In this document: positions 34,186 to 43,226 of the stretch, piece by piece
How the letters are laid out: each line of letters begins with the position of its first letter
Numbering within the stretch: position 1 is the first letter of the stretch
NCBI GenBank assembly: GCA_002436415.1
Contig: DJMA01000040.1
Span: 1 to 61,051, forward strand
Direction of reading: 5' to 3'
Origin: Bdellovibrionaceae bacterium UBA6502
GTDB lineage: Bacteria > Bdellovibrionota > Bdellovibrionia > Bdellovibrionales > UBA840
DNA length: 61,051 nucleotides
Translations under genes and position numbers: made by a program
Notes under the pieces: model-generated
Told to the model about the DNA's origin: nothing
Seen by the model: only the letters and a program-made list of their open reading frames with translations
Database searches by the model: none

Positions 34186-35571
34186 TCATCTACCCATGGC
34201 CTTCAAAACCGTCTTGAAAGTTCTAAACACAATACGCATGTCTAGCAACATGCTATGGTTTTTCACATAGTACAGATCATACTGGAGCTTTTCTTTCGTA
34301 TCATTAGTACTAGCTCCATATCTATATTCAACCTGAGCTAAACCAGTTATCCCCGGCTTAATTAAACTTCTTAAACTATAATGATCAATTTCCTTTTCAA
34401 GCATTTCCACAAACTCGGGCCTTTCAGGTCTTGGCCCCACGAAACTCATGTCCCCCAGAAATACATTGATTACCTGAGGAATTTCATCAATTCGAGTCAA
34501 TCGTAGTATTTTACCCACAAAAGTAATTCGAGAATCATTTTGCTCTGCCCATTGTGCTCCATTTTTTTCTGCATCAACCCTCATACTACGAAGCTTGTAA
34601 ATAGAGAAAGGTTTTGAGTTTCTCCCCACTCTCACCTGCTTATAAAAAATAGGTCCACCATCTTCGATTTTTATAGCCAATGCACTGACCAACAACAATG
34701 GCAAGCTACAGACGCCGAGTAGACTGGCACCGATAATGTCACAAAATCGTTTTAGCCTTAAACCAATTGGATCATTCACCAAAGTAAAACCAGAAGAAAA
34801 CACAAACCAAGTTTTAGAAAGAAAATAAACGGGTATCTTTTTCCACTTTAGTTCATAAAAGTCAGTCAGACTTAAAACTTGCCCGCCTTCGAAACGAATT
34901 CTCATCAAGTTTTGATTGATAGCTCCTAGGTCTTTATCTGTTACCCCAACCAAAACCCCACTCCAATTTCCATTCTCAGTCACACTACCTAACTCGGAAA
35001 AGCTACCGATATGTCTTTTACCTAATGATTTTACCACTTCAAAATCACAATCCTCAGAAGTTAAATAAAAGTAACTCTCCTTAGGTTTATAATTTGCTAA
35101 TTCCTCCAAAAACGCTGGCAAATACTCATTACTCAAAACCACCAACCAGCGTTGCTTTGAGACAGTTTCATCAACCCATAAATGAATCAACCAGCGATAA
35201 AAGCTTGAGCTTAGATAAAAAAGCGAGAAACCTCCAAGGAGAACTCCCCGCCCAAACATCCCTTCAATGCTTGCTCTTGTCATATAAACGTAAAAAACCA
35301 TTATTACTAAAACTATTATAACTGCGAGCAATTGCTTCAACATATCCCGTAAATTATACTTTGATACATTGTAGTTGTAGCTACCAAAAAGGTAATACAA
35401 AGATACTAAGCTAAAACCAAGCATGGCAAAGAGTCCATACTCTTCTATAAGACTTGGATGTTCCCCGATTCGATACCAATAAGCAAATTTGATACAAACG
35501 AACAAAAACAATAGATCTAAAAACAGCAGAAAGCGTTTAATAAAATGAAAACTGACCTTTTGATAAGTCAC
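34186..35571 (-). CDS. Polyprenyl-phosphate hexose-1-phosphate transferase (WbaP/WcaJ type)
   Basis: Initiates glycan repeat synthesis by moving a hexose-1-phosphate onto undecaprenyl phosphate. 461 aa: four to five N-terminal membrane helices (about 10-125), a central Rossmann-like region, a re-entrant helix (SLLGVCSLPLLLVSALAIKIEDGG) and the catalytic domain with GPIFYKQVRVGRNSKPF, IYKLRSM, GPRPERPEF and KPGITGLAQVEYRYG. GTG start directly after the pgi stop (TAAGTG). The sugar, glucose or galactose, is not predictable. Confidence 0.9.
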   Translation of the reverse strand: MTYQKVSFHFIKRFLLFLDLLFLFVCIKFAYWYRIGEHPSLIEEYGLFAMLGFSLVSLYYLFGSYNYNVSKYNLRDMLKQLLAVIIVLVIMVFYVYMTRASIEGMFGRGVLLGGFSLFYLSSSFYRWLIHLWVDETVSKQRWLVVLSNEYLPAFLEELANYKPKESYFYLTSEDCDFEVVKSLGKRHIGSFSELGSVTENGNWSGVLVGVTDKDLGAINQNLMRIRFEGGQVLSLTDFYELKWKKIPVYFLSKTWFVFSSGFTLVNDPIGLRLKRFCDIIGASLLGVCSLPLLLVSALAIKIEDGGPIFYKQVRVGRNSKPFSIYKLRSMRVDAEKNGAQWAEQNDSRITFVGKILRLTRIDEIPQVINVFLGDMSFVGPRPERPEFVEMLEKEIDHYSLRSLIKPGITGLAQVEYRYGASTNDTKEKLQYDLYYVKNHSMLLDMRIVFRTFKTVLKAMGR

Positions 35572-36720
35572 TTATTTCAATACTCCCTCTAACTCGGAAA
35601 TTCGTTTCTTAAACAATACCTTACTTGCTTCAACTCCTGGTTGATCAAAAGGGTCTATGTTCAATAGCCTTCCCAATTGGATAATAAAGTATTCAAAACT
35701 TAAAAATAAATCCCAAATATGATCAAAATCTAGCTTTAACTGATTCACAATTCCATTTAATGAAATTGGAGTTTGGGACTTCATTATCTCTACGAGATCC
35801 TTGTCTTCCTTCTGAATGGATTTATCGTTGAAAAAACAAACGAGCTTATCAGGATAAGCCTCTGCAATTTGTTGTAAAACACTATGTTGATCTTTACTTC
35901 CATGCAAAGACACCGGACTACTAACCCTTGGTGCATTTTTACCATTAAGGTCCTTCTTTTTCCCTAGAGACTCAGCCCATAACTGCTGAATCCACGGTCC
36001 AACGTATCTTAATTTTTCTTCGTAGGGCCAAAATATACTTTGCCATTCACCTCTTTGCCAACTAGCCATAAACTCTTCACAGGCTTCATCCAGATCTCTA
36101 GTTACCTGCCAAGCATCAGCTTTTTTAAACTCATCCATAAATTTGTCACCCAACAAAAAGGCCACTGGAGTTAGCCCAACTACAGTCAAAGCTGAAAACC
36201 TTCCACCGATATCCAATGGATGAGCTAAAAACTTTAAATCATTCGCTTTATGCCAATCGAATAGCTTTGAAGGCTTCTCTTCGGTAATTACACTCATTTG
36301 CTTGCTAAAATCTAGTCCCAATGCTTCAAGCTTCGCTAGTACAAAGTCTCGCCCAGCAAAAGTTTCTAAAGTTGAACCACTTTTACTTACTACAATAAAA
36401 TGAGTTTTTTCGGGAGACTTTAAAAGACTCCAGCGCGCCTCTAGAAAATCTAAATCAGCACTATCCCAGAAATCTACTTTTGTATTATAGGGCGAAAAAT
36501 AATGGCAAAGAGTTTTCCCGCCAAGACAGCTACCACCAATTCCGACGATTACCATACAATCGAAATCTTTCCTGATGTCATTGGCAAAATTCAAGCTGCG
36601 CTGCCAATTTTCTTCGCTATTAGCTAAAGCAAAGTGTGGATACTCCGTCAAAGCTAGGTTTTCGATTTTTTCGATATTATGAGTTAAAGAATCTTCACGT
36701 AGAGACTTCTGTAGTTTCAT
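35572..36720 (-). CDS. pgi: Glucose-6-phosphate isomerase
   Basis: Interconverts glucose-6-P and fructose-6-P. 382 aa, shorter than the E. coli enzyme (549) and near the compact bacterial forms. Motifs: VVIVGIGGSCLGGKT near residue 60, VVSKSGSTLET, and SLHGSKDQHSVLQQ, the position of the catalytic His. Its presence in a glycan operon, followed immediately by the initiating transferase, suggests it balances the hexose-phosphate supply for GDP-mannose and glucose-based nucleotides. It may be the only copy in the cell or a dedicated one. Confidence 0.88.
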   Translation of the reverse strand: MKLQKSLREDSLTHNIEKIENLALTEYPHFALANSEENWQRSLNFANDIRKDFDCMVIVGIGGSCLGGKTLCHYFSPYNTKVDFWDSADLDFLEARWSLLKSPEKTHFIVVSKSGSTLETFAGRDFVLAKLEALGLDFSKQMSVITEEKPSKLFDWHKANDLKFLAHPLDIGGRFSALTVVGLTPVAFLLGDKFMDEFKKADAWQVTRDLDEACEEFMASWQRGEWQSIFWPYEEKLRYVGPWIQQLWAESLGKKKDLNGKNAPRVSSPVSLHGSKDQHSVLQQIAEAYPDKLVCFFNDKSIQKEDKDLVEIMKSQTPISLNGIVNQLKLDFDHIWDLFLSFEYFIIQLGRLLNIDPFDQPGVEASKVLFKKRISELEGVLK

Positions 36721-36826
36721 TTCCGCTCCTATTTATTTAGAGCTTAGTTTTGCCAAAAAGATCGAAAAAATACAAGTATGGCCTATTTTATATGTGATTT
36801 AATTCGATAACTGACTCGACATTTGA

Positions 36827-38062
36827 TCAATATGCTTTGGGTAAATATTTGGAACGATATACACCAATTAAAACTGCACAGATAATAATCAGTGAATAGA
36901 CTACTTCATAGTCAAAAAAGGTACATTCGGTTAAGCCACCGATATGAAATACCAGCTGAGCAGCAAATGCCCCCAAGGCAAGCTTCTTCAACTCATTGTT
37001 TTGAGCTGCTAAATAGATCTGTAGACTCTTAATAGTTAAACACAGAAATAGTCCAACATATAAAATTAGACCGATTATTCCATTGGAAGAGAACACTTCA
37101 ATATAGTTATTATGGGCATGAGATATAATATTGTATTGGCCAGGATTCTTTTCGTAGTATTTTTTCAGTTTTTCTGCCTTTCCCCCCGTTCCGGTTCCAG
37201 TCCAAAAATGATCAAGACCTACGCTTAAGTGAGCCTTCCAAATTTCCATCCTCATACTATTAGAGGTATTGTTAAGGTCCCAGCTAGAAAGAACCCTAGA
37301 TCGAATACTGGGCGTAGCCAACATAACAAGCATAGCGAGTCCTAAACCAGCTAACATTAACTTTTTCTTAAAGCCCTTTGATAGCAAAGCAATGATTCCA
37401 CATGATATTAGAACAGCAATCCACATACCACGTGTTAAAGTAAATATGAGACTAATTCCCATGAGAATACAACAAAGCCAGAGTAAAATGCTTTTCCAAT
37501 TCTTTTGGCGACTTGTTATTAAATTCGCCATAAAAAAACAAAACCACATTCCAAACACATAACTATAAGTCATCGTGTTACTAAAGAAGCCTTGGACACG
37601 AATAATTTCAGGGAGTGCACCTTGCCCAAGAGGAAACTCCCAAGCTCTGAATGCTTGTATTGTTCCATAAACAGCGATCCAAGCAAAATGAATGTGAAAA
37701 AGAGGAGATAAACTTCTAATTTTATCGGGGAACATATAGATGGCTGTATAAACCACGATAAAAACTAATGCGAAACGCCCAGACACAAATGAGTCATAAA
37801 CAACACTAGAGCTCAAGCCTGCCAAATAACTAGAAATAATAATCCATAACCAGAGCAAAAGAAAATATCTATGGAAACCAGAAGCGACAAAAACACTTTT
37901 TTGTCGGTTCAACTTTAAATACAATTCCCTAAGTACCAGTAGACAAAAAAGTAGAAAACTAGACATTTCCAAGCCAGCAATTGATCCTGGTATGGAAAAA
38001 AACATTAATAAAAAGCACATGAATACTGGGATGAAAAATAAACTTGGTAGTTGGTTCAACAT
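36827..38062 (-). CDS. O-antigen ligase/polymerase (Wzy_C family)
   Basis: 411-aa polytopic membrane protein with about ten helices and the Wzy_C/WaaL pattern: TRGMWIAVLISC before the main periplasmic loop, then GTGTGGKAEKLKKYY and SHAHNNYIEVFSSNGIIGL, whose His and Asn are characteristic. WaaL ligases and Wzy polymerases cannot be separated by such motifs. Because an ABC exporter is encoded and no Wzx or Wzz was found, the ligase role is favoured. Spaced 88 and 106 bp from its neighbours in the leftward operon. Confidence 0.82.
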   Translation of the reverse strand: MLNQLPSLFFIPVFMCFLLMFFSIPGSIAGLEMSSFLLFCLLVLRELYLKLNRQKSVFVASGFHRYFLLLWLWIIISSYLAGLSSSVVYDSFVSGRFALVFIVVYTAIYMFPDKIRSLSPLFHIHFAWIAVYGTIQAFRAWEFPLGQGALPEIIRVQGFFSNTMTYSYVFGMWFCFFMANLITSRQKNWKSILLWLCCILMGISLIFTLTRGMWIAVLISCGIIALLSKGFKKKLMLAGLGLAMLVMLATPSIRSRVLSSWDLNNTSNSMRMEIWKAHLSVGLDHFWTGTGTGGKAEKLKKYYEKNPGQYNIISHAHNNYIEVFSSNGIIGLILYVGLFLCLTIKSLQIYLAAQNNELKKLALGAFAAQLVFHIGGLTECTFFDYEVVYSLIIICAVLIGVYRSKYLPKAY

Positions 38063-38150
38063 GTGCTTCCTTACTGACTAGTAAAAACACTATCAACGAT
38101 AAGTTTGTAGGTCAAAATATCATCGAATCTATAATTAATTAAAAGCTTTC

Positions 38151-39692
38151 TTAGCGTTTTTCATAAATGCTAAGAATAGAATTTGACCATTTTTCCGACA
38201 AAACATACTTATCTTGCAGCTGATTTAATATTACATCATTTTGATGAGCTCGAATTTTTGAAAAAACCAAATAGTCTTGAGTTCCCAGTAATTTTCTTGC
38301 CTTAGACTCAAGTTCACTTTTCTTAATATTTAACCCGAGATGTGTCCACAATGGCCACTCTTTGGGAGGCAATAGACTCCAAGGCAAATAGAGCATCTCT
38401 AGTCCAGGGCCAAAAAAGAAAGACTTATCTGCTTTTTCAGAAATCATTATCCCTAACGGCTTCAGAATTAAATCCATTTGTTTTCTTGAAACTTTTAGCC
38501 CCTTAAAAAATCCAGCCTCTAGCTTACGGTCAAAATTTACACCAGAATAAGGAAAACCAAGCTCCTCATCCCAAGCTTTACGTGAACCATTTGATATATA
38601 AATTAATGAGAACACGAGGAGCACTACCGCAACTCCGTAAAACAAGTCCTGAGAATTTTTCGACCTAAAAAAATGACATAGTGAGAATATAAGTACAAAT
38701 GCATATATCAAGTAACTAACATTTGCCCCCTCACTAACTAATCTTAATAGCGCCACACCACCAACAAAAAGCAGAAAAAATAAAAGTCTCGCTATATAGG
38801 ATTGATCCCTAGCTCGCTCCTTGAAGCTATTATAAATCTTAGATTTAAGAATCACACAGGCAAAGAGAATTAGAAAAATAAAGTCTATACTTGGTAAAGA
38901 GTCAATGTATCTTGCACCCCCTGAACTGAATGAAAACAGTCGATGGAACAGTATACCAGGCTTCGGAAGACTAGAGAGAACTTTAAAGAGGGCTGAATAT
39001 TGAAACTGAATTGCCAAAGAATAAATAACAGCTAAAAACAAAAGACTAGAGAAGGCCATAGTCCAATATTGCCTTTTTTTCGTTAAACTCTTTACTTCAT
39101 AAGTCATTACAAAAATCACAAATGCACATAACACCAAAGCCATTAAGCCAGTATGTGTTTTATTTAAAAGTAATAAAACAGTAAAACTTAAAGTAGAAAA
39201 CAATATCTTTTTCAAACCTTTAGACTCATCGACAGTCAATAGGGTGTATAAACTGAGGTAGACTAAACTAAGAAAGAATGACTCCAAGTAATTATAATAA
39301 AGACTTCCCATCAGCGATAGACTCAAGCTGGGTAGAACAAAAGCGACAAGATTAGATTGCACGCGCCCCACTTCTAAATAACGAGAACACAAAATGTAAA
39401 TATATATATAACCACCAAGAACCAGAAGACTGTTGGTGTAAACGGTACTCAAATAACTAAATCCAAAGACCTTAAACGAAAGTACTCCCAACCATCCCGA
39501 TATAGGCATTAATGGAGTGTAAATTTCGTCAAAAAGACTGTAGCCCTTGTATAACTGATAGGAATAACTATAAACAATCGATGAGTCGAAAAGGTAAAGT
39601 CCAATTTTCCCTGAATAAATACAAAGAAATGCCGCGAGAAAAGCTCCCAAGACCGTCAAGACAGTTCCAAGAAAATCTTTTTGAGAGCTCAC
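38151..39692 (-). CDS. Polytopic membrane protein, probable GT-C glycosyltransferase
   Basis: 513 aa with about ten or eleven hydrophobic helices. After helix 1 comes YLFDSSIVYSYSYQLYKGYS then FDEIYTPLMPISGWLG, the same layout as in the protein at 13867-15711 (acidic loop, helix, G-x-x-x-x-x-E-x-x-T). A soluble tail of about 110 residues ends the protein. Family unnamed; GT-C activity is inferred from topology and context. GTG start, 5 bases after the AroB-like stop. The gene includes a short TATATATATA run that has no evident meaning. Confidence 0.55.
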   Translation of the reverse strand: MSSQKDFLGTVLTVLGAFLAAFLCIYSGKIGLYLFDSSIVYSYSYQLYKGYSLFDEIYTPLMPISGWLGVLSFKVFGFSYLSTVYTNSLLVLGGYIYIYILCSRYLEVGRVQSNLVAFVLPSLSLSLMGSLYYNYLESFFLSLVYLSLYTLLTVDESKGLKKILFSTLSFTVLLLLNKTHTGLMALVLCAFVIFVMTYEVKSLTKKRQYWTMAFSSLLFLAVIYSLAIQFQYSALFKVLSSLPKPGILFHRLFSFSSGGARYIDSLPSIDFIFLILFACVILKSKIYNSFKERARDQSYIARLLFFLLFVGGVALLRLVSEGANVSYLIYAFVLIFSLCHFFRSKNSQDLFYGVAVVLLVFSLIYISNGSRKAWDEELGFPYSGVNFDRKLEAGFFKGLKVSRKQMDLILKPLGIMISEKADKSFFFGPGLEMLYLPWSLLPPKEWPLWTHLGLNIKKSELESKARKLLGTQDYLVFSKIRAHQNDVILNQLQDKYVLSEKWSNSILSIYEKR

Positions 39693-39697
39693 CTATT

Positions 39698-40765
39698 CTA
39701 ATTCCCCAAGTATTGGTTTAATAAAGACTCCAACTCTTGGTCAAAATCTTGTCCGCAGATAAACATACCCTTTTCGTCTCCCAAAAGAGAGAGATTGATT
39801 CGGTTGTTAACTACTTTTTTATCCGTTTTCGCTGCAGCTATTAAATCTTGGACTTTCAATCCAGCGGTCACATTAGGATATTGATCCAAAATGAAGTTAC
39901 GGATATTTTCGTAGGTGTTTTCAGCAAGAAAACCTTTTTTCATTGAAATATAATTCACAATATCAATACCCACAGCTACAGCAATGCCATGTGGAACGGT
40001 ATTCTTTTTTACGCTTTCAATCGCATGGCCGAAACTATGGCCATAGTTCAAAACACGCCTTAAATCAGACTCATATTCATCTTCTTCAATGATTTTTTTC
40101 TTAGTCTCCAAGCTTTCTTTAATCCAGTAATTAATCACTTGAGTAGACATATCACCTGATTCAAAATCTTTTCGATATTTTTCATACTGCTCAACAGAAT
40201 TAATAATAGCCAACTTGAGAATTTCACCGTGTCCTGATAGCAAATCTTCTTTCGTTAAAGTGGAACAAAACTCTGAGCTGATATGAATGCTACTTGGAGA
40301 ATAAAAGTTGCCAATTTGATTTTTATATTGGTTTAAATTAAGGCCAGACTTTGCACCAATACAAGAGTCTGCCATACTTAAAAGTGTGGTCGGCACTAGA
40401 TGCCATTTAATACCTCGGTAATAAATACTTGAGCTAAAAGTGACGATGTCTTGGGTGATTCCTCCCCCAATGGCAATTACCTCGGTAGCCTTTGTAGATT
40501 TAGTTTCCTGGAACCAAGTTAAAAGTTTCTCCGCACCCTGAAGACTTTTTTCTTCTTCGTTAGCGTCTAATAGATAAATCGAAGAATTATCCAATCTTTC
40601 ATCAAATTGACTTTTATACAAATCGTAGACATTGCGATCTATAACAACACGAATATCTGCTTTATCAAAAATAGCCTCTTTTAAAAGCCCAGAAAGTTGA
40701 TTATAGAAACAAACATCATAACTCCCCTGACCGGAGCGAATATTAATTTTTTCATTTACTGACAT
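39698..40765 (-). CDS. AroB-like sugar-phosphate cyclase (3-dehydroquinate synthase family)
   Basis: 355 aa. The NAD motif is AIGGGITQDIVTFSSS, followed by YRGI, VPTTLLSMADSCIGAKSGLN, and metal ligands in GHGEILK (about 178), NYGHSFGHAIE (about 243) and PHGIAVAVG (about 257). True AroB reads DSSVGGKTGIN and HGEAVA at the matching places, so this is a divergent member. It overlaps the SDR gene by 10 bases inside a CDP-sugar cassette rather than with shikimate genes. Family members also make deoxy-scyllo-inosose and epi-valiolone, so a carbocycle-forming role in sugar synthesis is a reasonable inference. A second aroB copy cannot be excluded. Confidence 0.72.
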   Translation of the reverse strand: MSVNEKINIRSGQGSYDVCFYNQLSGLLKEAIFDKADIRVVIDRNVYDLYKSQFDERLDNSSIYLLDANEEEKSLQGAEKLLTWFQETKSTKATEVIAIGGGITQDIVTFSSSIYYRGIKWHLVPTTLLSMADSCIGAKSGLNLNQYKNQIGNFYSPSSIHISSEFCSTLTKEDLLSGHGEILKLAIINSVEQYEKYRKDFESGDMSTQVINYWIKESLETKKKIIEEDEYESDLRRVLNYGHSFGHAIESVKKNTVPHGIAVAVGIDIVNYISMKKGFLAENTYENIRNFILDQYPNVTAGLKVQDLIAAAKTDKKVVNNRINLSLLGDEKGMFICGQDFDQELESLLNQYLGN

Positions 40766-41415
40766 AAAAATCCCCCATCAACTGCTATATGTTGACCTGT
40801 AATATAGGTGTTGTTTCCTGAAATTAAAAAAGCCACTACCTCAGCAATTTCTTCTGGTTTACCCAATCGACGCGTAGGTATTGTTTGTGAAATAGCAGCA
40901 ATTTGTTCCTCAGAATTATTTTGCTTTGTAAGATCTGTCAAAATGTAGCCAGGACAAATCGAATTTACTAAAATATTATATTCTCCAAGCTCAACAGCAA
41001 GACTTGTTGTTAAACCATTTACTCCAGCTTTTGTAGAGGTATAAACCGAACGTTCTGCCCTGCTGGCAATTCCAAAAATCGAACTAATATTTATGATTCT
41101 TCCCCACTGATTCTTTTTCATATGAGGAGCAAAGCCTTGGGCAAGTAAAAATGGAGACTTGAGATTTACTACATTAGTCTCATCCCAATCAGATTCAGGA
41201 ATATTTTCCAAGGCGTTAATTGGATTAATTCCTGCATTATTAATTAAAATATCAAATGAATTGTCATTCTCTATGAAGGATTTGACTGAAGCCGCGTCTG
41301 ACAAATTTAACTCCTGACGACTAGGACAAACCACTTCATACTCTAAAGTTTTTAATTTATCTACAATAGCAGCCCCGATTCCACGACTACCACCTGTAAC
41401 AAGAACTCTTTTCAC
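40756..41415 (-). CDS. Short-chain dehydrogenase/reductase
   Basis: 219-aa classical SDR: VTGGSRGIGAAIV at residues 6-18, NNAGINP, the catalytic Ser in INISSIFG, the Tyr-Lys pair in YTSTKAGVNG, and ICPGYILTDL. GTG start directly after the TPP-enzyme stop (TAAGTG), with GGAGGG inside the end of that gene. In yersiniose synthesis an NAD(P)H reductase follows the TPP enzyme, and this SDR is a candidate for such a step; the assignment is inference. Confidence 0.85.
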   Translation of the reverse strand: MKRVLVTGGSRGIGAAIVDKLKTLEYEVVCPSRQELNLSDAASVKSFIENDNSFDILINNAGINPINALENIPESDWDETNVVNLKSPFLLAQGFAPHMKKNQWGRIINISSIFGIASRAERSVYTSTKAGVNGLTTSLAVELGEYNILVNSICPGYILTDLTKQNNSEEQIAAISQTIPTRRLGKPEEIAEVVAFLISGNNTYITGQHIAVDGGFLCQ

Positions 41416-43224
41416 TTAGCCCTCCGGCAAGGTATCAATGATCATGTTTTCTTTAAATTCATCTTCAGGTAAAAATGGAAACATATTCTCCAAAGGTTGA
41501 GAGACCATTCGGCCGTCTTCTAATTTTTTAGAGGAAAGTTTTGGTGCAAAAATATAGTCACGATCCAGTTTTACTTCGATAAGCATTGGTCCTTGCTCTT
41601 CAAAAATCGCTTTAAAATGCTTTTTCGCATCTTCCATGCTTTCAACTTTAATAGAAGGTATACCTAAGGCTTCCCCTAGTTTAGCAAATTCTGGAAATCC
41701 AACACCACTCTCAGGTCCACAGCCAATATATGGTAAGCCAAAAAAGTTTCTTTGTGTCTGCCGAATTGATTGATATCCATTGTTTTCCAAGACCACTACC
41801 TTTATCGGTAATCCTGAGTTAGCAATGCTAACTAATTCCTGGAGGTTCATCATTATACTACCGTCACCCGCCACGCAAATTACATTTTTCTTGGTGGCCA
41901 CTGCAGCTCCTATTGATGCAGGAAGTTCGTAGCCCATAGTGGCACAACCGGAATTCCAAATATGTCTCTGCCCCAGTTTTACATGAGAGCTTTGAAACAA
42001 AGAAACACAGGCTGAGCCATTAGCCGCAACAAAACAAGCATCCTCAGGAGCGGACTTTGTCAGCTCGCGCATAAAAGCGTAAGGGTGTATACCTTTTTCG
42101 TCATTGTAGTATTCAGGAAGAACTGAGTCATATTTTTCTTTTCTCTTCTGACACCACTGATTCCATTCCTCATTTTCATTTACCAGGTCAGTGTCACCAA
42201 GCAGCTTTAACATCGCTTCTATCACAGAGCCAACGTCAGCATGGATAGCAAGATCAGCTTTAAGTGTCGGTTTGCTTAACTCGGCTTTGTCTATATCTAC
42301 TAGAGCAATTCTTGCTTCTCGGGCATAGGCTTGCCAAAAATAGCTGACCTGACGAATGTTATTTCTAGAGCCTAAAGAAACATATAAATCTGAGTTTTGA
42401 ATCGTGAAATTACCACTGCGATTTCCTAAAGTCCCAATGCGCCCAGCATAATAAGGGCTATCACTATCAATATTGTCAGTACCATTAAAAGTAGTAACAA
42501 CTGGAACCCCAAGTTTTTTCACCAGTCGATTGAACTCACTGGTTTTTCCTGAGATTCGAACTCCATGCCCTGCCACTAAAACAGGTCTTTTCGCTTTTTT
42601 AATTTCTTCCAAAAGTTCCTTAGCTTTCAACTCTACATCATCAAATTCAAATGTTGATTGATCATTTTCCTTAGCCATTGGAAGCTTTTGCAAATCGATT
42701 TTAGCCCCTTGAACATTCAGAGGAATATCCACCCAGACAGGTCCAGGTCTACCAGAGGTCGCTTCAAAAAGCGCCTTAGTCAAAACTTTGTCAACATCAT
42801 TGGGGTCAGTTAAAACGGTAGAAAACTTAGTGATAGACTTAACTATGGAAACTATATCTAACTCTTGGTCTCCTAGTTGTCGCAATGCCAATTCTGGATA
42901 TGCCGATTTATGAGTTTCCCACTTAACTTGACCAGATATATAGATCGCAGGAACAGAATCAGTGTACTGACCATATACGCCAGTAATGGTATTTGTCCCC
43001 CCCGGTCCAGAGGTAACTACACTCACACCAATTTTACCTGAGGCTCGCGAGTATCCCTCCGCGGCCATCGCAACCGCTTGCTCATGGTGAGGGGTAAACA
43101 CTTTGATTTTTTTACTGTTGCGGAAGGCATCGTTTAAATGCATTGCCCCACCACCGGTGATTAAAAATGCATCTTCAACGCCAAACTCTTCTAACTTCTT
43201 AACAACGTAGTCAGCTACTCTCAT
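41416..43224 (-). CDS. Thiamine-pyrophosphate enzyme, acetolactate-synthase-like (YerE-type candidate)
   Basis: 602 aa with the three-domain ALS-type layout: the catalytic Glu48 in TPHHEQAVAMAAEGYSR, SGPGGTNTITGVYGQY, a central Rossmann domain, and the TPP motif VAGDGSIMMNLQEL ending in LENNGYQSI near 448-480. The C-terminal tail KLSSKKLEDGRMVSQPLENM is typical of the sugar-cluster branch rather than IlvB. Beside rfbH it resembles YerE, which adds a two-carbon unit from pyruvate to CDP-4-keto-3,6-dideoxyglucose to form a branched sugar. No IlvN-type small subunit is present. The acceptor sugar is inferred. Confidence 0.78.
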   Translation of the reverse strand: MRVADYVVKKLEEFGVEDAFLITGGGAMHLNDAFRNSKKIKVFTPHHEQAVAMAAEGYSRASGKIGVSVVTSGPGGTNTITGVYGQYTDSVPAIYISGQVKWETHKSAYPELALRQLGDQELDIVSIVKSITKFSTVLTDPNDVDKVLTKALFEATSGRPGPVWVDIPLNVQGAKIDLQKLPMAKENDQSTFEFDDVELKAKELLEEIKKAKRPVLVAGHGVRISGKTSEFNRLVKKLGVPVVTTFNGTDNIDSDSPYYAGRIGTLGNRSGNFTIQNSDLYVSLGSRNNIRQVSYFWQAYAREARIALVDIDKAELSKPTLKADLAIHADVGSVIEAMLKLLGDTDLVNENEEWNQWCQKRKEKYDSVLPEYYNDEKGIHPYAFMRELTKSAPEDACFVAANGSACVSLFQSSHVKLGQRHIWNSGCATMGYELPASIGAAVATKKNVICVAGDGSIMMNLQELVSIANSGLPIKVVVLENNGYQSIRQTQRNFFGLPYIGCGPESGVGFPEFAKLGEALGIPSIKVESMEDAKKHFKAIFEEQGPMLIEVKLDRDYIFAPKLSSKKLEDGRMVSQPLENMFPFLPEDEFKENMIIDTLPEG

Positions 43225-43226
43225 AA

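Noticed and set aside
39395..39410. TATATATATA run
   Set aside because: It lies inside the coding region of the GT-C gene and is explained by its codons.
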